A DNA stretch of 64,000 bases from JBBECJ01 sp963763325 (GCA_963763325.1 CAVXOL010000024.1:496001-560000), one strand, 5' to 3'. Numbered from the stretch's first letter, positions 1 to 10,191 are shown. Translations and numbers: made by a program. The notes: generated from the letters alone by a model not told the origin.

Positions 1-1
1 A

Positions 2-655
2 GGCGCCGAAACAGCCATGCAGGCATACCGCCTCGGCCGGACCGAGAACGAGGTCGTCGCCGATATCGATGCGACGCTACGCTCGCTGGGAGCGACCAAC
101 ACGTCGCTCACGTGCCAGAGCGGCGTCTACCGCTCTGGAGAGCCGCTGATGCGCCCGTTCGCATCTGAGCGCGTGCTCGAACGGGGCGACATGGCCCAGA
201 TGGAGATTCGCGGCTCGTACAAGGGCTATGGGTTCGACATCTGCCGCTCGGCCGTCATCGGCGAGCCGGACGGCATCGCCCGCCACATGTTCGAGACGGT
301 CGAGCGCATGCTGGACACGATCATTGCGACGGCCGCCCCAGGTGTCCGAGCCGAGGAACTTCAGCACTCGATCGACGAGATCGCCCACAACGAGGGCTTC
401 GACGGCTACCAGTCGATGCACTTCGGCGGTCCGAGCACCTACTGCGGACACGGACTCGGCGTTGCCAGCGACGAGCCGCCAGTCCTCTTCACTGGAGATC
501 GGACGATTCTACGCCCTGGCATGTTCCTGACACCGGAGCCAGGTCTCTACCGCCACCCGCGCGGCGGTTTGCGCCTTGAAGACAACATCCTGATCACCGA
601 GACCGGCTGCGAAAACCTCAACACAAGCCGTCGATGGTGGTGGTCCGAGGCTTGA
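2..655 (+). CDS. M24-family metallopeptidase (Xaa-Pro aminopeptidase/creatinase fold), 5' truncated
   Basis: The C-terminal pita-bread catalytic domain of an M24 peptidase-type protein; the reading frame is open to the window edge, so the N-terminal part lies upstream. An internal ATG at 17 is not the real start, because family members have about 370-400 residues. Visible are the GHGLGV segment with its metal/substrate-binding His, the TPEPGLY glutamate region, and the final RLEDNILIT metal-site stretch. The first metal-binding Asp region reads as YGFDICRSAVIG, so Asp positions are not fully canonical. The family cleaves Xaa-Pro dipeptides or creatine-like substrates in the cytoplasm. Substrate cannot be told here. 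The next gene begins 24 nt downstream. Confidence 0.85.
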   Translation, partial: GAETAMQAYRLGRTENEVVADIDATLRSLGATNTSLTCQSGVYRSGEPLMRPFASERVLERGDMAQMEIRGSYKGYGFDICRSAVIGEPDGIARHMFETVERMLDTIIATAAPGVRAEELQHSIDEIAHNEGFDGYQSMHFGGPSTYCGHGLGVASDEPPVLFTGDRTILRPGMFLTPEPGLYRHPRGGLRLEDNILITETGCENLNTSRRWWWSEA

Positions 656-679
656 GCGGGCGGCGAATGGAGGAAGTGA

Positions 680-1150
680 TTGCACGAACGTGATCGATCG
701 GTGCTTGCGATGGGCGGAGGTGTCCTGGCGATCGTCATCCTGGCAATCGTCGCGGTGCTCGTAAGCCTCTCGGTCGTGATGTATCGGGTGTTCGCAAAGC
801 CTCTTGGCGTCGAAGGATCGGACCCACTAGTCGATGATTTGGGCCAGCCGCTCTCGGTACTACTTGTTGCGGTATGCGTGCTCGCCCTTCACACACTACT
901 GTTGCATTTGGATATGGGTGAACGCGGAGTTTCGAATCCCGAGTATCAGACGACACTCCAACTCGTCGTCACTGCGCCGGCCGGGGCCGATCCAGATGCG
1001 ATCGTCGCGTCGATTCAGTCAGACCTTCTGACAGGTTACGCCTACGCGCAATGCCTCGCTCCGAGTGAACAGCGCGGCATGCGTCGTGCATCGTGCATCG
1101 TCGATACCAGTGTCCGGAACAACGTACAACGGAAGGTACCCCGCAGATGA
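680..1150 (+). CDS. Small membrane protein of unknown function
   Basis: I do not recognise a family. The start is a TTG at 680, chosen because GGAGGAAG lies 4-5 nt upstream; an in-frame ATG at 710 is the alternative. The protein has about 156 residues, with one hydrophobic segment near residues 15-38 and a second near 58-75. The C-terminal half is soluble and contains Cys residues. Its stop overlaps the next start (ATGA), which suggests translational coupling with the small hydrophilic protein that follows. Confidence 0.55.
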   Translation: MHERDRSVLAMGGGVLAIVILAIVAVLVSLSVVMYRVFAKPLGVEGSDPLVDDLGQPLSVLLVAVCVLALHTLLLHLDMGERGVSNPEYQTTLQLVVTAPAGADPDAIVASIQSDLLTGYAYAQCLAPSEQRGMRRASCIVDTSVRNNVQRKVPRR

Positions 1151-1425
1151 CGGATCGCAAGCAACAACAGAACCACCCTGGCGAAGAACGATTCCTGACT
1201 GACTCAGGCGATTCCAACGCTATCGAGCCAGGGACCGAAGCTGAGCAGATCGCACCTCGACGGGCACGAGGTCTGGGAACAGATGTGCCGCCAGAGGAGA
1301 ACAAGGACTCAGGGTTCTTCGGCGCTGGCGACAACGATGGCGACGGAGACGACAACCTTGCCCGCGAGACCGAACCCGGCTACCAAGGTGACAAATGGGA
1401 GCGCGGCACGATTATGCCGCGCTAA
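1147..1425 (+). CDS. Small hydrophilic protein, unknown
   Basis: 92 residues beginning MTDRKQQQ. The start at 1147 overlaps the upstream stop in an ATGA arrangement, so it is probably translated by coupling. The sequence is highly polar, with a Gly/Asp-rich patch (GDNDGDGDD) near residue 65 and no hydrophobic segment. It looks intrinsically disordered. Function is unknown; co-transcription with the small membrane protein is the only clue. Confidence 0.5.
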   Translation: MTDRKQQQNHPGEERFLTDSGDSNAIEPGTEAEQIAPRRARGLGTDVPPEENKDSGFFGAGDNDGDGDDNLARETEPGYQGDKWERGTIMPR

Positions 1426-1494
1426 CCATCGTCAGGCACTCAGTGCCAATCAGTCGTTCACCAGTTCGACGACGTCAATGTCCAGGCTGACCAA

Positions 1495-1926
1495 TCAAAA
1501 CGATGTCGACGCAACCGTTGGAACGTGTGTCACAATCGTTAGCCCCTGTGGATCGTCAACCACAATCGTGTTGAGCACTTTGTCATACAGTGCCTGGTTC
1601 TTCGCGTCGAATAGAACCCAGGCGTAGGCGACGCCAAACGTGATGCCGCCAATGAAAGGCTTTACGATCCACTCACGCAGCAACGTCATCCAGAACGTCA
1701 GCGCCTTCTCGTCGTTAAGCGAGACGACACGGATCCCCATCAGCTTCTTGCCCGGTGTCTGACCAGTTCGATAGGTAAAGAATGACCAGATGAAGTAGCC
1801 AATCCCGAGCGTCACGATCGCTAGTACGGCTTCGAGCAGGGAGCACAACAGCCGGCTCGACTTTGACGTGAGCGCAACGCCATCCGGAAGCGTCAAGACA
1901 CCTGTGGACGTCTGAATCGTCGCCAT
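1495..1926 (-). CDS. RDD family membrane protein
   Basis: 143 residues. The start is the ATG at 1926 (MATIQTSTG), with GAGAGGAAG just upstream; the longer open frame above it lacks a better site. It has an RDD-type layout: a hydrophobic segment near residues 30-52, then TPGKKLMGIRVVSL, the signature loop following the first helix pair, then a second hydrophobic region with GGITFGVAYAWVLFD and the typical YDKVLNTIVV ending. RDD proteins are small integral membrane proteins; a few are linked to ion exchange, most are uncharacterised. It lies downstream of, and on the same strand as, the broken FAD/Fe-S gene. Confidence 0.8.
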   Translation of the reverse strand: MATIQTSTGVLTLPDGVALTSKSSRLLCSLLEAVLAIVTLGIGYFIWSFFTYRTGQTPGKKLMGIRVVSLNDEKALTFWMTLLREWIVKPFIGGITFGVAYAWVLFDAKNQALYDKVLNTIVVDDPQGLTIVTHVPTVASTSF

Positions 1927-2007
1927 TGCATCTTCCTCTCGACGGCGGTAAACCGCCGCAACCGACGCCTGAGAGCGCACGGACTGTTGTGATCCCACAT
2001 GCATGGC

Positions 2008-5006
2008 TCAGTCTGCTGCCACGGCTCGCGACTCCTGGTGGCCTGGTTTCCAGGCGTGACCGGGGAGGACCTGCTCGGCCAGAATCTCGGCGATGTGCTT
2101 TACCGGTCGGCCCGTGAAGTGCTCGATCTGCTGGCGGCACGAGACTCCGGCCACGCCGATGACCGTCTGGTCCGAAGCAGAGCGGACGCGAGGGAAGAGC
2201 CGCTCCTCACCGATTTTGCGAGACACTTCGTAGTGCTCGGTCTCGTAGCCGAACGAGCCAGCCATCCCGCAACAGCCAGCGCCGGACTCGCGCGCATCCA
2301 GGTTCGCCTGCTTCAGTATCCCCATCGACGGAACCATTCCGATCAGCGCCTTCTGGTGGCAATGACCGTGGAAGAGCACCTCGCGCTTCTCTGCTCGCCA
2401 CGCGATGTCGAGCTCGTCGCGAGCAGCAAGCTTCGCCAGGTACTCGTCGATCATGAACGCCTGCGCGGCGACGGCTCGCGTGTCATCGTCGTCCGGTAAC
2501 AGGTCGGTGTATTCGTCTCGTAGCGTCAGGATGCAGCTTGGCTCAGATCCGACGATCGGTATCCCCTTATGGGCGTACTGGGCCAGCAACGCGACGTTGG
2601 CCCGCGCCAGCTTTCGAGCCTCTTCGATCAGCCCCTTTGAAAGCATCGGACGTCCACAGCATTCGCGGCGTGTCTCGACGATCACCTCGAAGCCAGCAGC
2701 CTCCAGAAGGCGAACAACGGCCCGGCCAACGCGGGGATAGTTGTAGGTCGTGAAGGTGTCGTGGAAGTAGACCACCTGCCCGCGAATCGTCCTCGGGCCC
2801 GGCCTGATCTCGCTTACGCGTATGCAGCGACCACCATTGCTCGAAGGTCTGCTCGGCGAATGGCGACATTCTGCGCTCAGGGTGAACGCCGAGCTTCGTC
2901 AGCGCCGCGCGTCCAGCAGGTGAGTTCATCGATGCGTTCGCCATCGCCGGGAAGCGCGAAGCCAGCTTCGAACCTTGATGGACATTGGCAAACACCTGTG
3001 TCCGCCGGTCGACACCATGCTCCGCGAGGTAGTGCGCGAGGAACTCAGCCTTGATCTTCGCCATGTCGACGCTCGACGGGCATTCGGTCTTGCACGCTTT
3101 GCACGAGATGCAGAGATCCATCACCTCGTAGGTCTCGCGGCTGGTGAAGTCGTCAGGCGAAAAGATCCGACCTCCCAGCGCGTTTCGCAGCGCGTTGGCG
3201 CGGGCACGTGTCGTATCCATCTCGTCTCGCGTCGCCATGTACGATGGACACATCGTGCCAGCGCCGACCTTCCGGCACACGCCTGCACCGTTGCACATCT
3301 CAATCGCGCGGACGAACCCGCCCTCGCGCGTGAAATCGAGGAACGTCGTCACATCGGCGGTGACGTATTCCGCGCCGTAGCGCAAGCTCTCCGTCATGCT
3401 CGGGCCGTCGACGACTTTGCCGGGATTCATCAGCCCCTGTGGGTCGCAGATCGTCTTGAACTCCTTCATCGCCGCATAGAGTTCAGGACCAAAGATCTGT
3501 TCGTTGAGTTCGGATCGCTGAAGTCCGTCGCCGTGTTCGCCACTCATGACGCCGCTGAATCGATGTGCCAGCTCGGTCGCCGACCGAGTAATCTCGTCCA
3601 TCGAGCGGATGCCGGCCGCCTCCTTGAGGCTGATGAGCGGCCGGATGTGCAGGCAACCTGCGCTGGCGTGCGCGTAGTAGGCAGCGACAGTGCCATGTTC
3701 GGCGCAGAGGCGCTTGATCTCAGCCACATACTCTGCCAGGTGTTCAACCGGAACCGAGACGTCCTCGATGCACGGGATCGGCTTGGCGTCACCCTTGATC
3801 GACATCAGCAGGCCGAGTCCCGCCTTGCGAACGTTCCAGATGTCTGCCTGCTGCTTCGCGTCATAGGCGCGCACCATCTCCTCGCCCGGAAGCATCCCCT
3901 TCGTTCGAAGATGCCACTCCAGCTTGTCGAGTTTGTCGCGAAGCTCTTCGTCGGTTTCGCCATAGTATTCGACGGCCAGGACCGCCTCCGGGCTACCCTT
4001 GATGAAGCGCACGCCGGCCGCAAAACCAGACTGCTGCCGTGTCAACTCGATCAGCATTCGGTCCATCAATTCGATCGCGGAAGGGTTCGTTTCGAGAATC
4101 GTGGTCGTCGTCGCCATCGCCTCGACCAGATCTTCGAACTGCAGCAGCGCCAACGCCGTCTTCTTCGGCAGCGGCACCAGCCCTAATCGCGCCTCCAAAG
4201 TCGTCGCCAGCGTTCCTTCGGATGAAACGATCAGCCTGGCAGGGTTCAGCTCGTCCTTCAGAAACTGGTCAAGCGAGTACCCAGTTGCGCGTCGCCAATG
4301 TCGCGGGAAATCGCGCTGGATGACCGGGGAGTGTGCTCCTGAAAGGCCAGCAGCCTGGACATCAGCCGTCCAACGACATCATCCTGTCCGGCCCTCGCGA
4401 CCGTGCTCGGATCGAGCGTCACCTTGCGTGCCGTCGGCGAGCAGAACCGTCGTCTGCTCGACATGATCGGCTGTCATCCCGTAGAGGATCGAGTGCGCTC
4501 CAGACGAATTGTTGCCGATGACGCCGCCGATCGTCGCGCGATTTCCGGAGCTCGGATCTGGACCAAACATGAGCCCGTGAGGCTTGAGTCTGGTGTTGAA
4601 CAGGTCCAGGTTGATACCCGGTTGAACACGTGCCCAGCGCTCTTCCGCGTTGATCTCCAGGACGGCATCCATGTACTTCGAAAAGTCGATGACCAATGAT
4701 TGGCCAACCGTCTGTCCGGCCAATGCCGAGCCACCGCCGCGCGGCAAGATTGAGATGCCATGCCTGGACGCTAGCTCGATGGCGGCGTGGACATCGTCGG
4801 CGTGTCGCGGGAGGACGACACCTACCGGTTCGATCTGGTAGTTGCTGGCGTCAGTGGAGTAGAGCATCCGCGACGTGCGGTCAAAGCGCACCTCGCCGTC
4901 GATCCTGCCCACGCAACTCCGCTTCGAGCATGATCGCCGCGCCGTTGGCCGGCAGATCGCGCGTCCCCATCGCACTACTCGCCATTCTCTCTCCCAGATC
5001 ACTCAT
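2008..5006 (-). pseudogene. FAD-binding and (Fe-S)-binding oxidase (D-lactate dehydrogenase/GlcD-GlcF fusion type), interrupted by about four frameshifts
   Basis: Pieced together, the frames give a roughly 990-residue flavoprotein: an N-terminal FAD_binding_4 domain (ILPRGGGSALAG, GNNSSGAHS), an FAD-oxidase C domain, a 4Fe-4S ferredoxin-like part (CISCKACKTECP), and C-terminal CCG-type heterodisulfide-reductase repeats (RECCGRP, GAGCCGMAGSFG). Such proteins oxidise D-2-hydroxyacids such as D-lactate and pass electrons to the membrane. The ATG at 5006 overlaps the GNAT stop (ATGA). Frame changes fall near 4908 (a C run), 4421-4430, 4326-4329 (a G run) and about 2790. Each segment is otherwise well conserved and free of other stops. 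It is either a young pseudogene or a real gene with sequencing indels. Confidence 0.8.
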
Positions 5007-5677
5007 ATCTCACTTGGCGACTGTTCCTCGCATCGCTTCAGACACGGCAGTGTAGCACCGGTCTCGGCAATATCGGTCAGACGGCTCAAGTGTTTGGCGA
5101 ACCCAGGTGGATAACGAGTCTCCCACTCAGATCGAAGAACACGATAGCCCAGCCCATCGAAGTACACGCCGTTCACAATCCGAGCCATTCGGAATCGAAC
5201 CTCCTGCACGAATCCCAGCTTCTCAGCTAACCGCACCATCCCGTGGTTCCCCGACCACGTCCGCAGGTCGAGCCTGACGATGGCCGGCAGGGCATCGAAC
5301 AAGTACTGGCACCAGAGTCCAAGGGCTTCGTGGCCGTATCCCTGACTCCAGCAGGCTGGATCGAAGATGACGATTCCGAGCGAGAGCCAGTTCGTCTCTT
5401 CGCTCTCCCAGTACCATGACACGATTCCGATGAACGCGTCGGTATCGGCCATCGCAATGACTAGGCACCGGCGAGGTACGGGCCAATCGCTCACAGTGAT
5501 GTGACAGCGTGCTCTCCCAATCATCTCGTCCACCTGATTGGAATTGGGGCAAGAATAGTACGGTCCATCCAGATCCTGCCATCATTGGTTGGGCAACAGC
5601 CATTGTCGCCACGCACCGAGATCGTCATCGCGCCAGTCGCGGAGCACGAGTCGGTTACCGTTGAGCACGATCGTCAA
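5003..5677 (-). pseudogene. GNAT-family N-acetyltransferase with an in-frame TGA
   Basis: The body (up to 5533) is a GNAT domain, with the acetyl-CoA loop region around DPACWSQGYGHEALGLW and the later GNHGMVRLAEKLGF segment. The same frame continues upstream of 5533 through sensible GNAT N-terminal sequence (NRLVLRDWRDDDLGAW) to a TTG at 5677 with GAGGAG just ahead. One TGA at 5582-5584 interrupts it, between PNQ and WQDLDGPYY. The residue expected there from memory of related proteins is Arg, so CGA to TGA is a simple explanation. Translation from the GTG at 5533 would lack the first strand. It is coupled (ATGA) to the FAD/Fe-S gene. Confidence 0.65.
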
Positions 5678-5793
5678 CTTATCTCCTCGCTCCGAGGCTA
5701 TCACGCCGGGACTGACGGCTACAGTATGGTTACGGAATTGCGACGGCTCTCAAGAAATTGCCGGAGACTCGCACGCCATGAAAGGAATCAAAT

Positions 5794-6417
5794 GTGGAGG
5801 TCCGACCAGGAGAACCCGTACCTGTCGTCGTGTTCTCAGACTACGTCTGACCATTCTGCTACATCGGCCTGGTTCGGGTCGATCAACTCCAGCAGGATTA
5901 CGATGTCGAGGTTCAGTGGCGCGCATACCTGCTCGCGCCGGATACGCCGCCCGAAGGTCGCCCCTATCCATTTCCGCCGGAGGTTCGCGAGCAACGTCGC
6001 GCGGGAGTCCGCCAGATGGCGGCCGAGGCCGGGTTGTCAATGGCTGACCGTGACTGGATCTCGAACTCACGCCGTGCCCTAGAGGCGGCTGAATTCGCGC
6101 GAGATCGGGGGCTGTTCGACCCATTCCATCGCGCTGTCCTCAGCGCATACCACGCCGAAGGCCGTGACATCGGGAAGCTCGACGTGCTGCGTGAGATCGC
6201 AACATCTGCCGGACTCGATGCCGACGCAATGATTGCGGCGCTTGACGATGGTCGTTACGCCGGACGCGTCGATGAGGATCTGGAAATGTCACGTCAGATC
6301 GGTCTGACCGGAGTGCCGGCGTTCATAATCGGTAATCGTGCCATCGTCGGAGCCCAACCGTACAACGTCTTTGAATATGTCATGGAACTACTTGGTCGCG
6401 AAAAGCGCTCAGCTTAG
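5794..6417 (+). CDS. DsbA/FrnE-family oxidoreductase, probable selenoprotein (UPFC active site encoded with TGA)
   Basis: A 207-residue DsbA-like thioredoxin-fold protein of the FrnE type if the TGA at 5848-5850 is read as selenocysteine (residue 19). The frame runs VVVFSDYV-TGA-PFCYIG; family members have CPxC at exactly this place, so UGA replaces the nucleophilic Cys. Downstream come WRAYLLAP, the helical insertion, and the cis-proline loop GLTGVPAF. The start is the GTG at 5794 with AAAGGA 7 nt upstream. The frame is open from here to the TAG at 6415. A SECIS-like hairpin directly follows the TGA. The alternatives are a TGC-to-TGA nonsense mutation or a sequencing error. The remnant from the ATG at 6016 alone would lack the active site. 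Confidence 0.75.
5856..5895 (+). promoter_or_regulatory. Candidate bacterial SECIS element
   Basis: Two-tier hairpin starting 5 nt after the TGA. The lower stem is CTGCT (5856-5860) with AGCAG (5891-5895). The upper stem is ATCGGCC (5863-5869) with GGTCGAT (5877-5883), including one G-U pair. The apical loop is TGGTTCG; pairing its end U and G leaves GGUUC. The first loop G lies 20 nt after the TGA. From memory, E. coli fdhF has a GGUCU loop about 18 nt after its UGA. The element lies inside the coding frame, as bacterial SECIS elements do. Confidence 0.6.
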
Positions 6418-6530
6418 AGACGGAAATCAGTAACGCCGATGCTGAACTGATGCCGGATGTCGCGAGGCTGGACGACTCTGGTAGCATCTCTAGTTGGTGT
6501 TGAGCGAGGGAGTGGGAGAACGGGCGGTTC

Positions 6531-9500
6531 ATGACGCTGCTGCTCAAGCAGCTTGATATCCACGGCTTCAAGAGCTTCGCTACTCCGACATCGTTCGTGT
6601 TTGACCAGGGCATCACGGCCGTCATCGGCCCGAACGGCTCCGGGAAGTCGAATGTCGCTGAAGCGTTGCGATGGGTGCTAGGTGAGCAGGGGTACAGTAA
6701 CCTGCGCAGCCGCCGGACCGAGGACGTCATCTTCGCCGGCTCCGACAAGCGCGCACAGCTCAGCATGGCTGAAGTCGTCCTGACGCTGGACAACAGCGAC
6801 GGTGATCTGCCTCTACCGTTCAATGAGATCACCGTCGCCCGACGCGCGTTCCGCTCTGGCGAGAGTCAGTATCTGATCAACGGCGGTCGGGTTCGCCTGA
6901 AAGATATCCAGCAGCTCGTCGCACCACTTGGCCAGTCATACACGATCATCGGTCAGGGGCTGGTCGACGCTGCCTTGTCTCAGCGTCCAGAAGAACGCCG
7001 TGGATTGTTCGAGCATGCAGCCGGTATCAGTGGCCTGCGCTTGCGCGCGAACGAAGCCGAACGAAGCCTGGCAGAATCGTCCGCCAACGCCCAGCGCATG
7101 CGCGACATCCTCGGCGAGCTAGAGCCACGCGTCCGCTCACTGGAGCGTTCAGCCCGTCTCGCACGCGAATACAGCACCGTCCGCGACCGCCTGCTGACGC
7201 TTCAGCGTCTCTATTACGGTCACCTCTGGGCGCAATCTCTCACACGACTCGCGGACGTCCGCGCCGCGCTGCGCGAGACCGAACGGGGTCACGACGAACA
7301 TGAACGCCACCATGAGCAGTCCTCTCTCCGGCTGGGAAGACTCCGCAGCGACGAGCGACGGCTGGCGGACGAGTTGCGACAGCTCACCGAGGCAGTGATC
7401 AGTCATGAGCGGGAACTGGCCGAGACGCGCCATCGACGCGCACTCCTTGACGCGCGCGTTCGGGCAGCTACGCAGCGTCAGGCCGACCTCCAGAGCCGAA
7501 TCGACGAGTTGCACCGTGAACGGGCAGAGTTGCTCGATGAGGCGCAGCGCCACGAACACGATGCTCGTGAGATGGTCGAGCGAATCGACGCGCTCGAAGC
7601 ACAACTGGCCGAGCACAACGCAATGGTCGATGCCGCTCGCCTGCGACGATCGGAACTACGCGCTGCGATCGATGCGATTGACACTCGGTCGATTTCGATC
7701 AGTCGCGAGTTGGCCGAGGTCGACGGCGCGCAAAGCTCCATGACAGAACGGTTGGTTGCAACTACCACCGAGCACAACCGGATAACGGCGGTCGCCGCCA
7801 ACAACCAGGAACGTCTCGCATCACTACGCAACGAACTCGATGACATCGTCCAACGGGAGTCGGAGCTCAACGCACACCTCGGTGTCACCGAAGCGGCCAT
7901 CGCCGGGTGCGATGCATCGCTGAAACATGCGAGCGACGCCATCGAGTCTCGGCGAAACGCGCTTCGAACGGCTGAACGTGAGCTAGCGCAGCTTCAAGCG
8001 CGTTTGGACGTTCTCGAACGATCTCACGCCAGCGGCGAAGGATTCTATGCAGGCGTTCGGGCGGTGTTGCGCGCCGTCAACCGCGGCGAGCTGGAGCTTC
8101 CTGGGCTGGTGGGAACAGTCGCAGAGATCGTCGATGTCCCGAAGGACCTTGAAACCGCGATTGAGGTCGCCTTCGGTGGTCATCTTCAGGACATTGTCGT
8201 TGTCGAATGGGCTGACGCGCAGCATGCAATTGACTTTCTGAAACGTTCGAATAGCGGCAGGGCTACCTTCCAGCCGCTCACTACCGTCCGTCCTGGCCGC
8301 AGACCTGCACTGAACACCCGTGATGTGGGCATACGAGGCGTCGCGGCGGACCTTGTCACCTATCCTGAGCAGGTTGGTGTAGTTGTCGAGCAATTGCTTG
8401 GTCGAACGCTCGTTGTCATCGATCTCGATGCCTCACGACGCATCCTGGAGACCGCGCCAGGCTGGACGTTGGTGACGCTATCCGGCGAGATTATTCGACC
8501 TTCTGGCAGTGTCACCGGCGGAGGCCGCGCCGCGGAAGCCGGATTGCTCGCTCGCGAGCGCGAACGCCGAGCACTTCCCGCACTCATCACGGAGCGACGC
8601 GCCGCATGCACAGCGTTGCAAAGCGATATCGAACGCGCGACCGAGACGATTCGGGACGGGCAGGCCAATCGCCAGAAACACCGCATCACACTCGACGATC
8701 TGCATCGCACCATGCGCGAGATTCACGCGTGCCGAGAACGGATTCAACGAGACCTGGCGGACGCCGAAGCGACGATCGGGCAAGCTGATGCCAACGTTGC
8801 CGCCCTTGAGGTGCGGGATCGGGAGCTTCGCGAGACAGCATCTGAACTCGAACGCCGGCGCAGAACGTTGGAGGCTGAACAGTCCGCTCTTGAGGATCAA
8901 CGACACCAGGTAGCGGCAGCACTGGCTGACGAGCCGGATGAGCCGGACGTCATCGCTGCCGGTTGGAGCGCGGAGTTGGCCGCAAGTCGGGAGCGATTGA
9001 AAACTGCCGAGACCGCTGCTCTCCGTGCGCGGGATCGAGCGACCTCCGCGCAGACCGCCGCCGCCGCACGGATCGCCGAGATCGCTCGGGTTGTCGACGA
9101 ATCGGCGACCGACGACCGCGATCGGCAAGACCTCGATGCCGCGATCTCCGTGATTGAACAGCGCCTCGCCGAAACTCATCAAGCCGTCCCACCGGTCACC
9201 GGAAAGCGTGACGAGATTGTCGAAGCGCTCACAACGGCAGAACGCGACCTCAACCGTGCCGCCGACGAGCTACGAGAGGCAGAACGAGCGCGTGACCGTG
9301 CGACGCTCAACCTTGCCCGGGTTCAGGATGAGCAGGTCTTCCTGACCGAGCGAATCCGCGGCGACCTCGACCTCAGCGATCCCGCTGAACTGGAATCCAT
9401 CGATGACGACGAAGGCGTGCCGGACGAACAGGAGATCAGTCGACTCCGTGAGCGATTGCGGAGAATGAGCAACGTCGGCGAGGATGTTCTGGAGCAGCAT

Positions 9501-10106
9501 GAGGCCGAGTCACAGCGGCTTGCCTACCTGAGCGAGCAACTGGCTGATGTAGACACAGCAGCAGAAGGACTGCAGAGAGTCCTGTCGGAACTCAACGAGA
9601 AGATGGCGACTCGCTTCACTGAAACGTTCCGTGACGTCGCCGTCGCCTTTGAGCAGACGTTCGCCCGGTTGTTCGGTGGTGGATCGGCGCGGCTCGTCAT
9701 GAATGTGGCCGATGATGGGACAGCAGGTATCGACATCGTCGCTCAGCCCCCTGGCAAACGGCTCCAGAACCTGAACGCTCTCTCTGGGGGCGAACGAGCG
9801 CTGACAGCCGTCGCACTCCTGATCGCCATCCAGCGCGTCAATCCAAGCCCGTTCTGCCTGCTGGACGAAGTCGATGCCGCGCTGGATGAATCGAATGTCG
9901 TCCGCTTCCGGGATGAGCTACGGGACCTTTCAGGCGGGACGCAATACGTCGTCATCACCCACAATCGGGGCACAATTGAAGGTGCCGACACCCTTTACGG
10001 CGTCACGATGGGCGACGATGGCATCTCACGCGTCATCTCCCTTCGCCTCGAAGAAGCGATTCAGGCAGTCGAGACGTACGAAACCGCTCAGACCGCCGAC
10101 GGTTAG
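6531..10106 (+). CDS. smc: Chromosome segregation ATPase SMC
   Basis: A full-length 1191-residue SMC. The N-terminal head has Walker A GPNGSGKS near residue 36 and a Q-loop. Long coiled coils flank a hinge near residues 500-600 (GLVGTVAEIVDVP). The C-terminal head carries the LSGGERALTAVALL signature and Walker B FCLLDEVDAALDE near residue 1110. It condenses and organises the chromosome together with ScpA and ScpB, which are not in this window. ATG start at 6531. The whole 3.6-kb frame is uninterrupted, in contrast with the frameshift-rich genes elsewhere in the window. Confidence 0.97.
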   Translation: MTLLLKQLDIHGFKSFATPTSFVFDQGITAVIGPNGSGKSNVAEALRWVLGEQGYSNLRSRRTEDVIFAGSDKRAQLSMAEVVLTLDNSDGDLPLPFNEITVARRAFRSGESQYLINGGRVRLKDIQQLVAPLGQSYTIIGQGLVDAALSQRPEERRGLFEHAAGISGLRLRANEAERSLAESSANAQRMRDILGELEPRVRSLERSARLAREYSTVRDRLLTLQRLYYGHLWAQSLTRLADVRAALRETERGHDEHERHHEQSSLRLGRLRSDERRLADELRQLTEAVISHERELAETRHRRALLDARVRAATQRQADLQSRIDELHRERAELLDEAQRHEHDAREMVERIDALEAQLAEHNAMVDAARLRRSELRAAIDAIDTRSISISRELAEVDGAQSSMTERLVATTTEHNRITAVAANNQERLASLRNELDDIVQRESELNAHLGVTEAAIAGCDASLKHASDAIESRRNALRTAERELAQLQARLDVLERSHASGEGFYAGVRAVLRAVNRGELELPGLVGTVAEIVDVPKDLETAIEVAFGGHLQDIVVVEWADAQHAIDFLKRSNSGRATFQPLTTVRPGRRPALNTRDVGIRGVAADLVTYPEQVGVVVEQLLGRTLVVIDLDASRRILETAPGWTLVTLSGEIIRPSGSVTGGGRAAEAGLLARERERRALPALITERRAACTALQSDIERATETIRDGQANRQKHRITLDDLHRTMREIHACRERIQRDLADAEATIGQADANVAALEVRDRELRETASELERRRRTLEAEQSALEDQRHQVAAALADEPDEPDVIAAGWSAELAASRERLKTAETAALRARDRATSAQTAAAARIAEIARVVDESATDDRDRQDLDAAISVIEQRLAETHQAVPPVTGKRDEIVEALTTAERDLNRAADELREAERARDRATLNLARVQDEQVFLTERIRGDLDLSDPAELESIDDDEGVPDEQEISRLRERLRRMSNVGEDVLEQHEAESQRLAYLSEQLADVDTAAEGLQRVLSELNEKMATRFTETFRDVAVAFEQTFARLFGGGSARLVMNVADDGTAGIDIVAQPPGKRLQNLNALSGGERALTAVALLIAIQRVNPSPFCLLDEVDAALDESNVVRFRDELRDLSGGTQYVVITHNRGTIEGADTLYGVTMGDDGISRVISLRLEEAIQAVETYETAQTADG

Positions 10107-10191
10107 ATAGCCAACGCCAACCGACGACGTGTTAGCATCCTGCCTGCCGTTGGATGCCCGGCGTCGTTGTCATGTAGGTGAACTTTCAGAC

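Noticed and set aside
2975..4186. 403-codon open frame on the plus strand
   Set aside because: It lies antisense to the conserved FAD/Fe-S gene, with no family-like sequence; a GC-rich shadow frame.
5003..5677. GNAT gene as a second selenoprotein
   Set aside because: The TGA replaces a probable Arg position rather than Cys, and no suitable hairpin follows on that strand.
6531..10106. Minus-strand frames under smc (for example 8478-9182)
   Set aside because: Shadow frames of the coiled-coil coding sequence.
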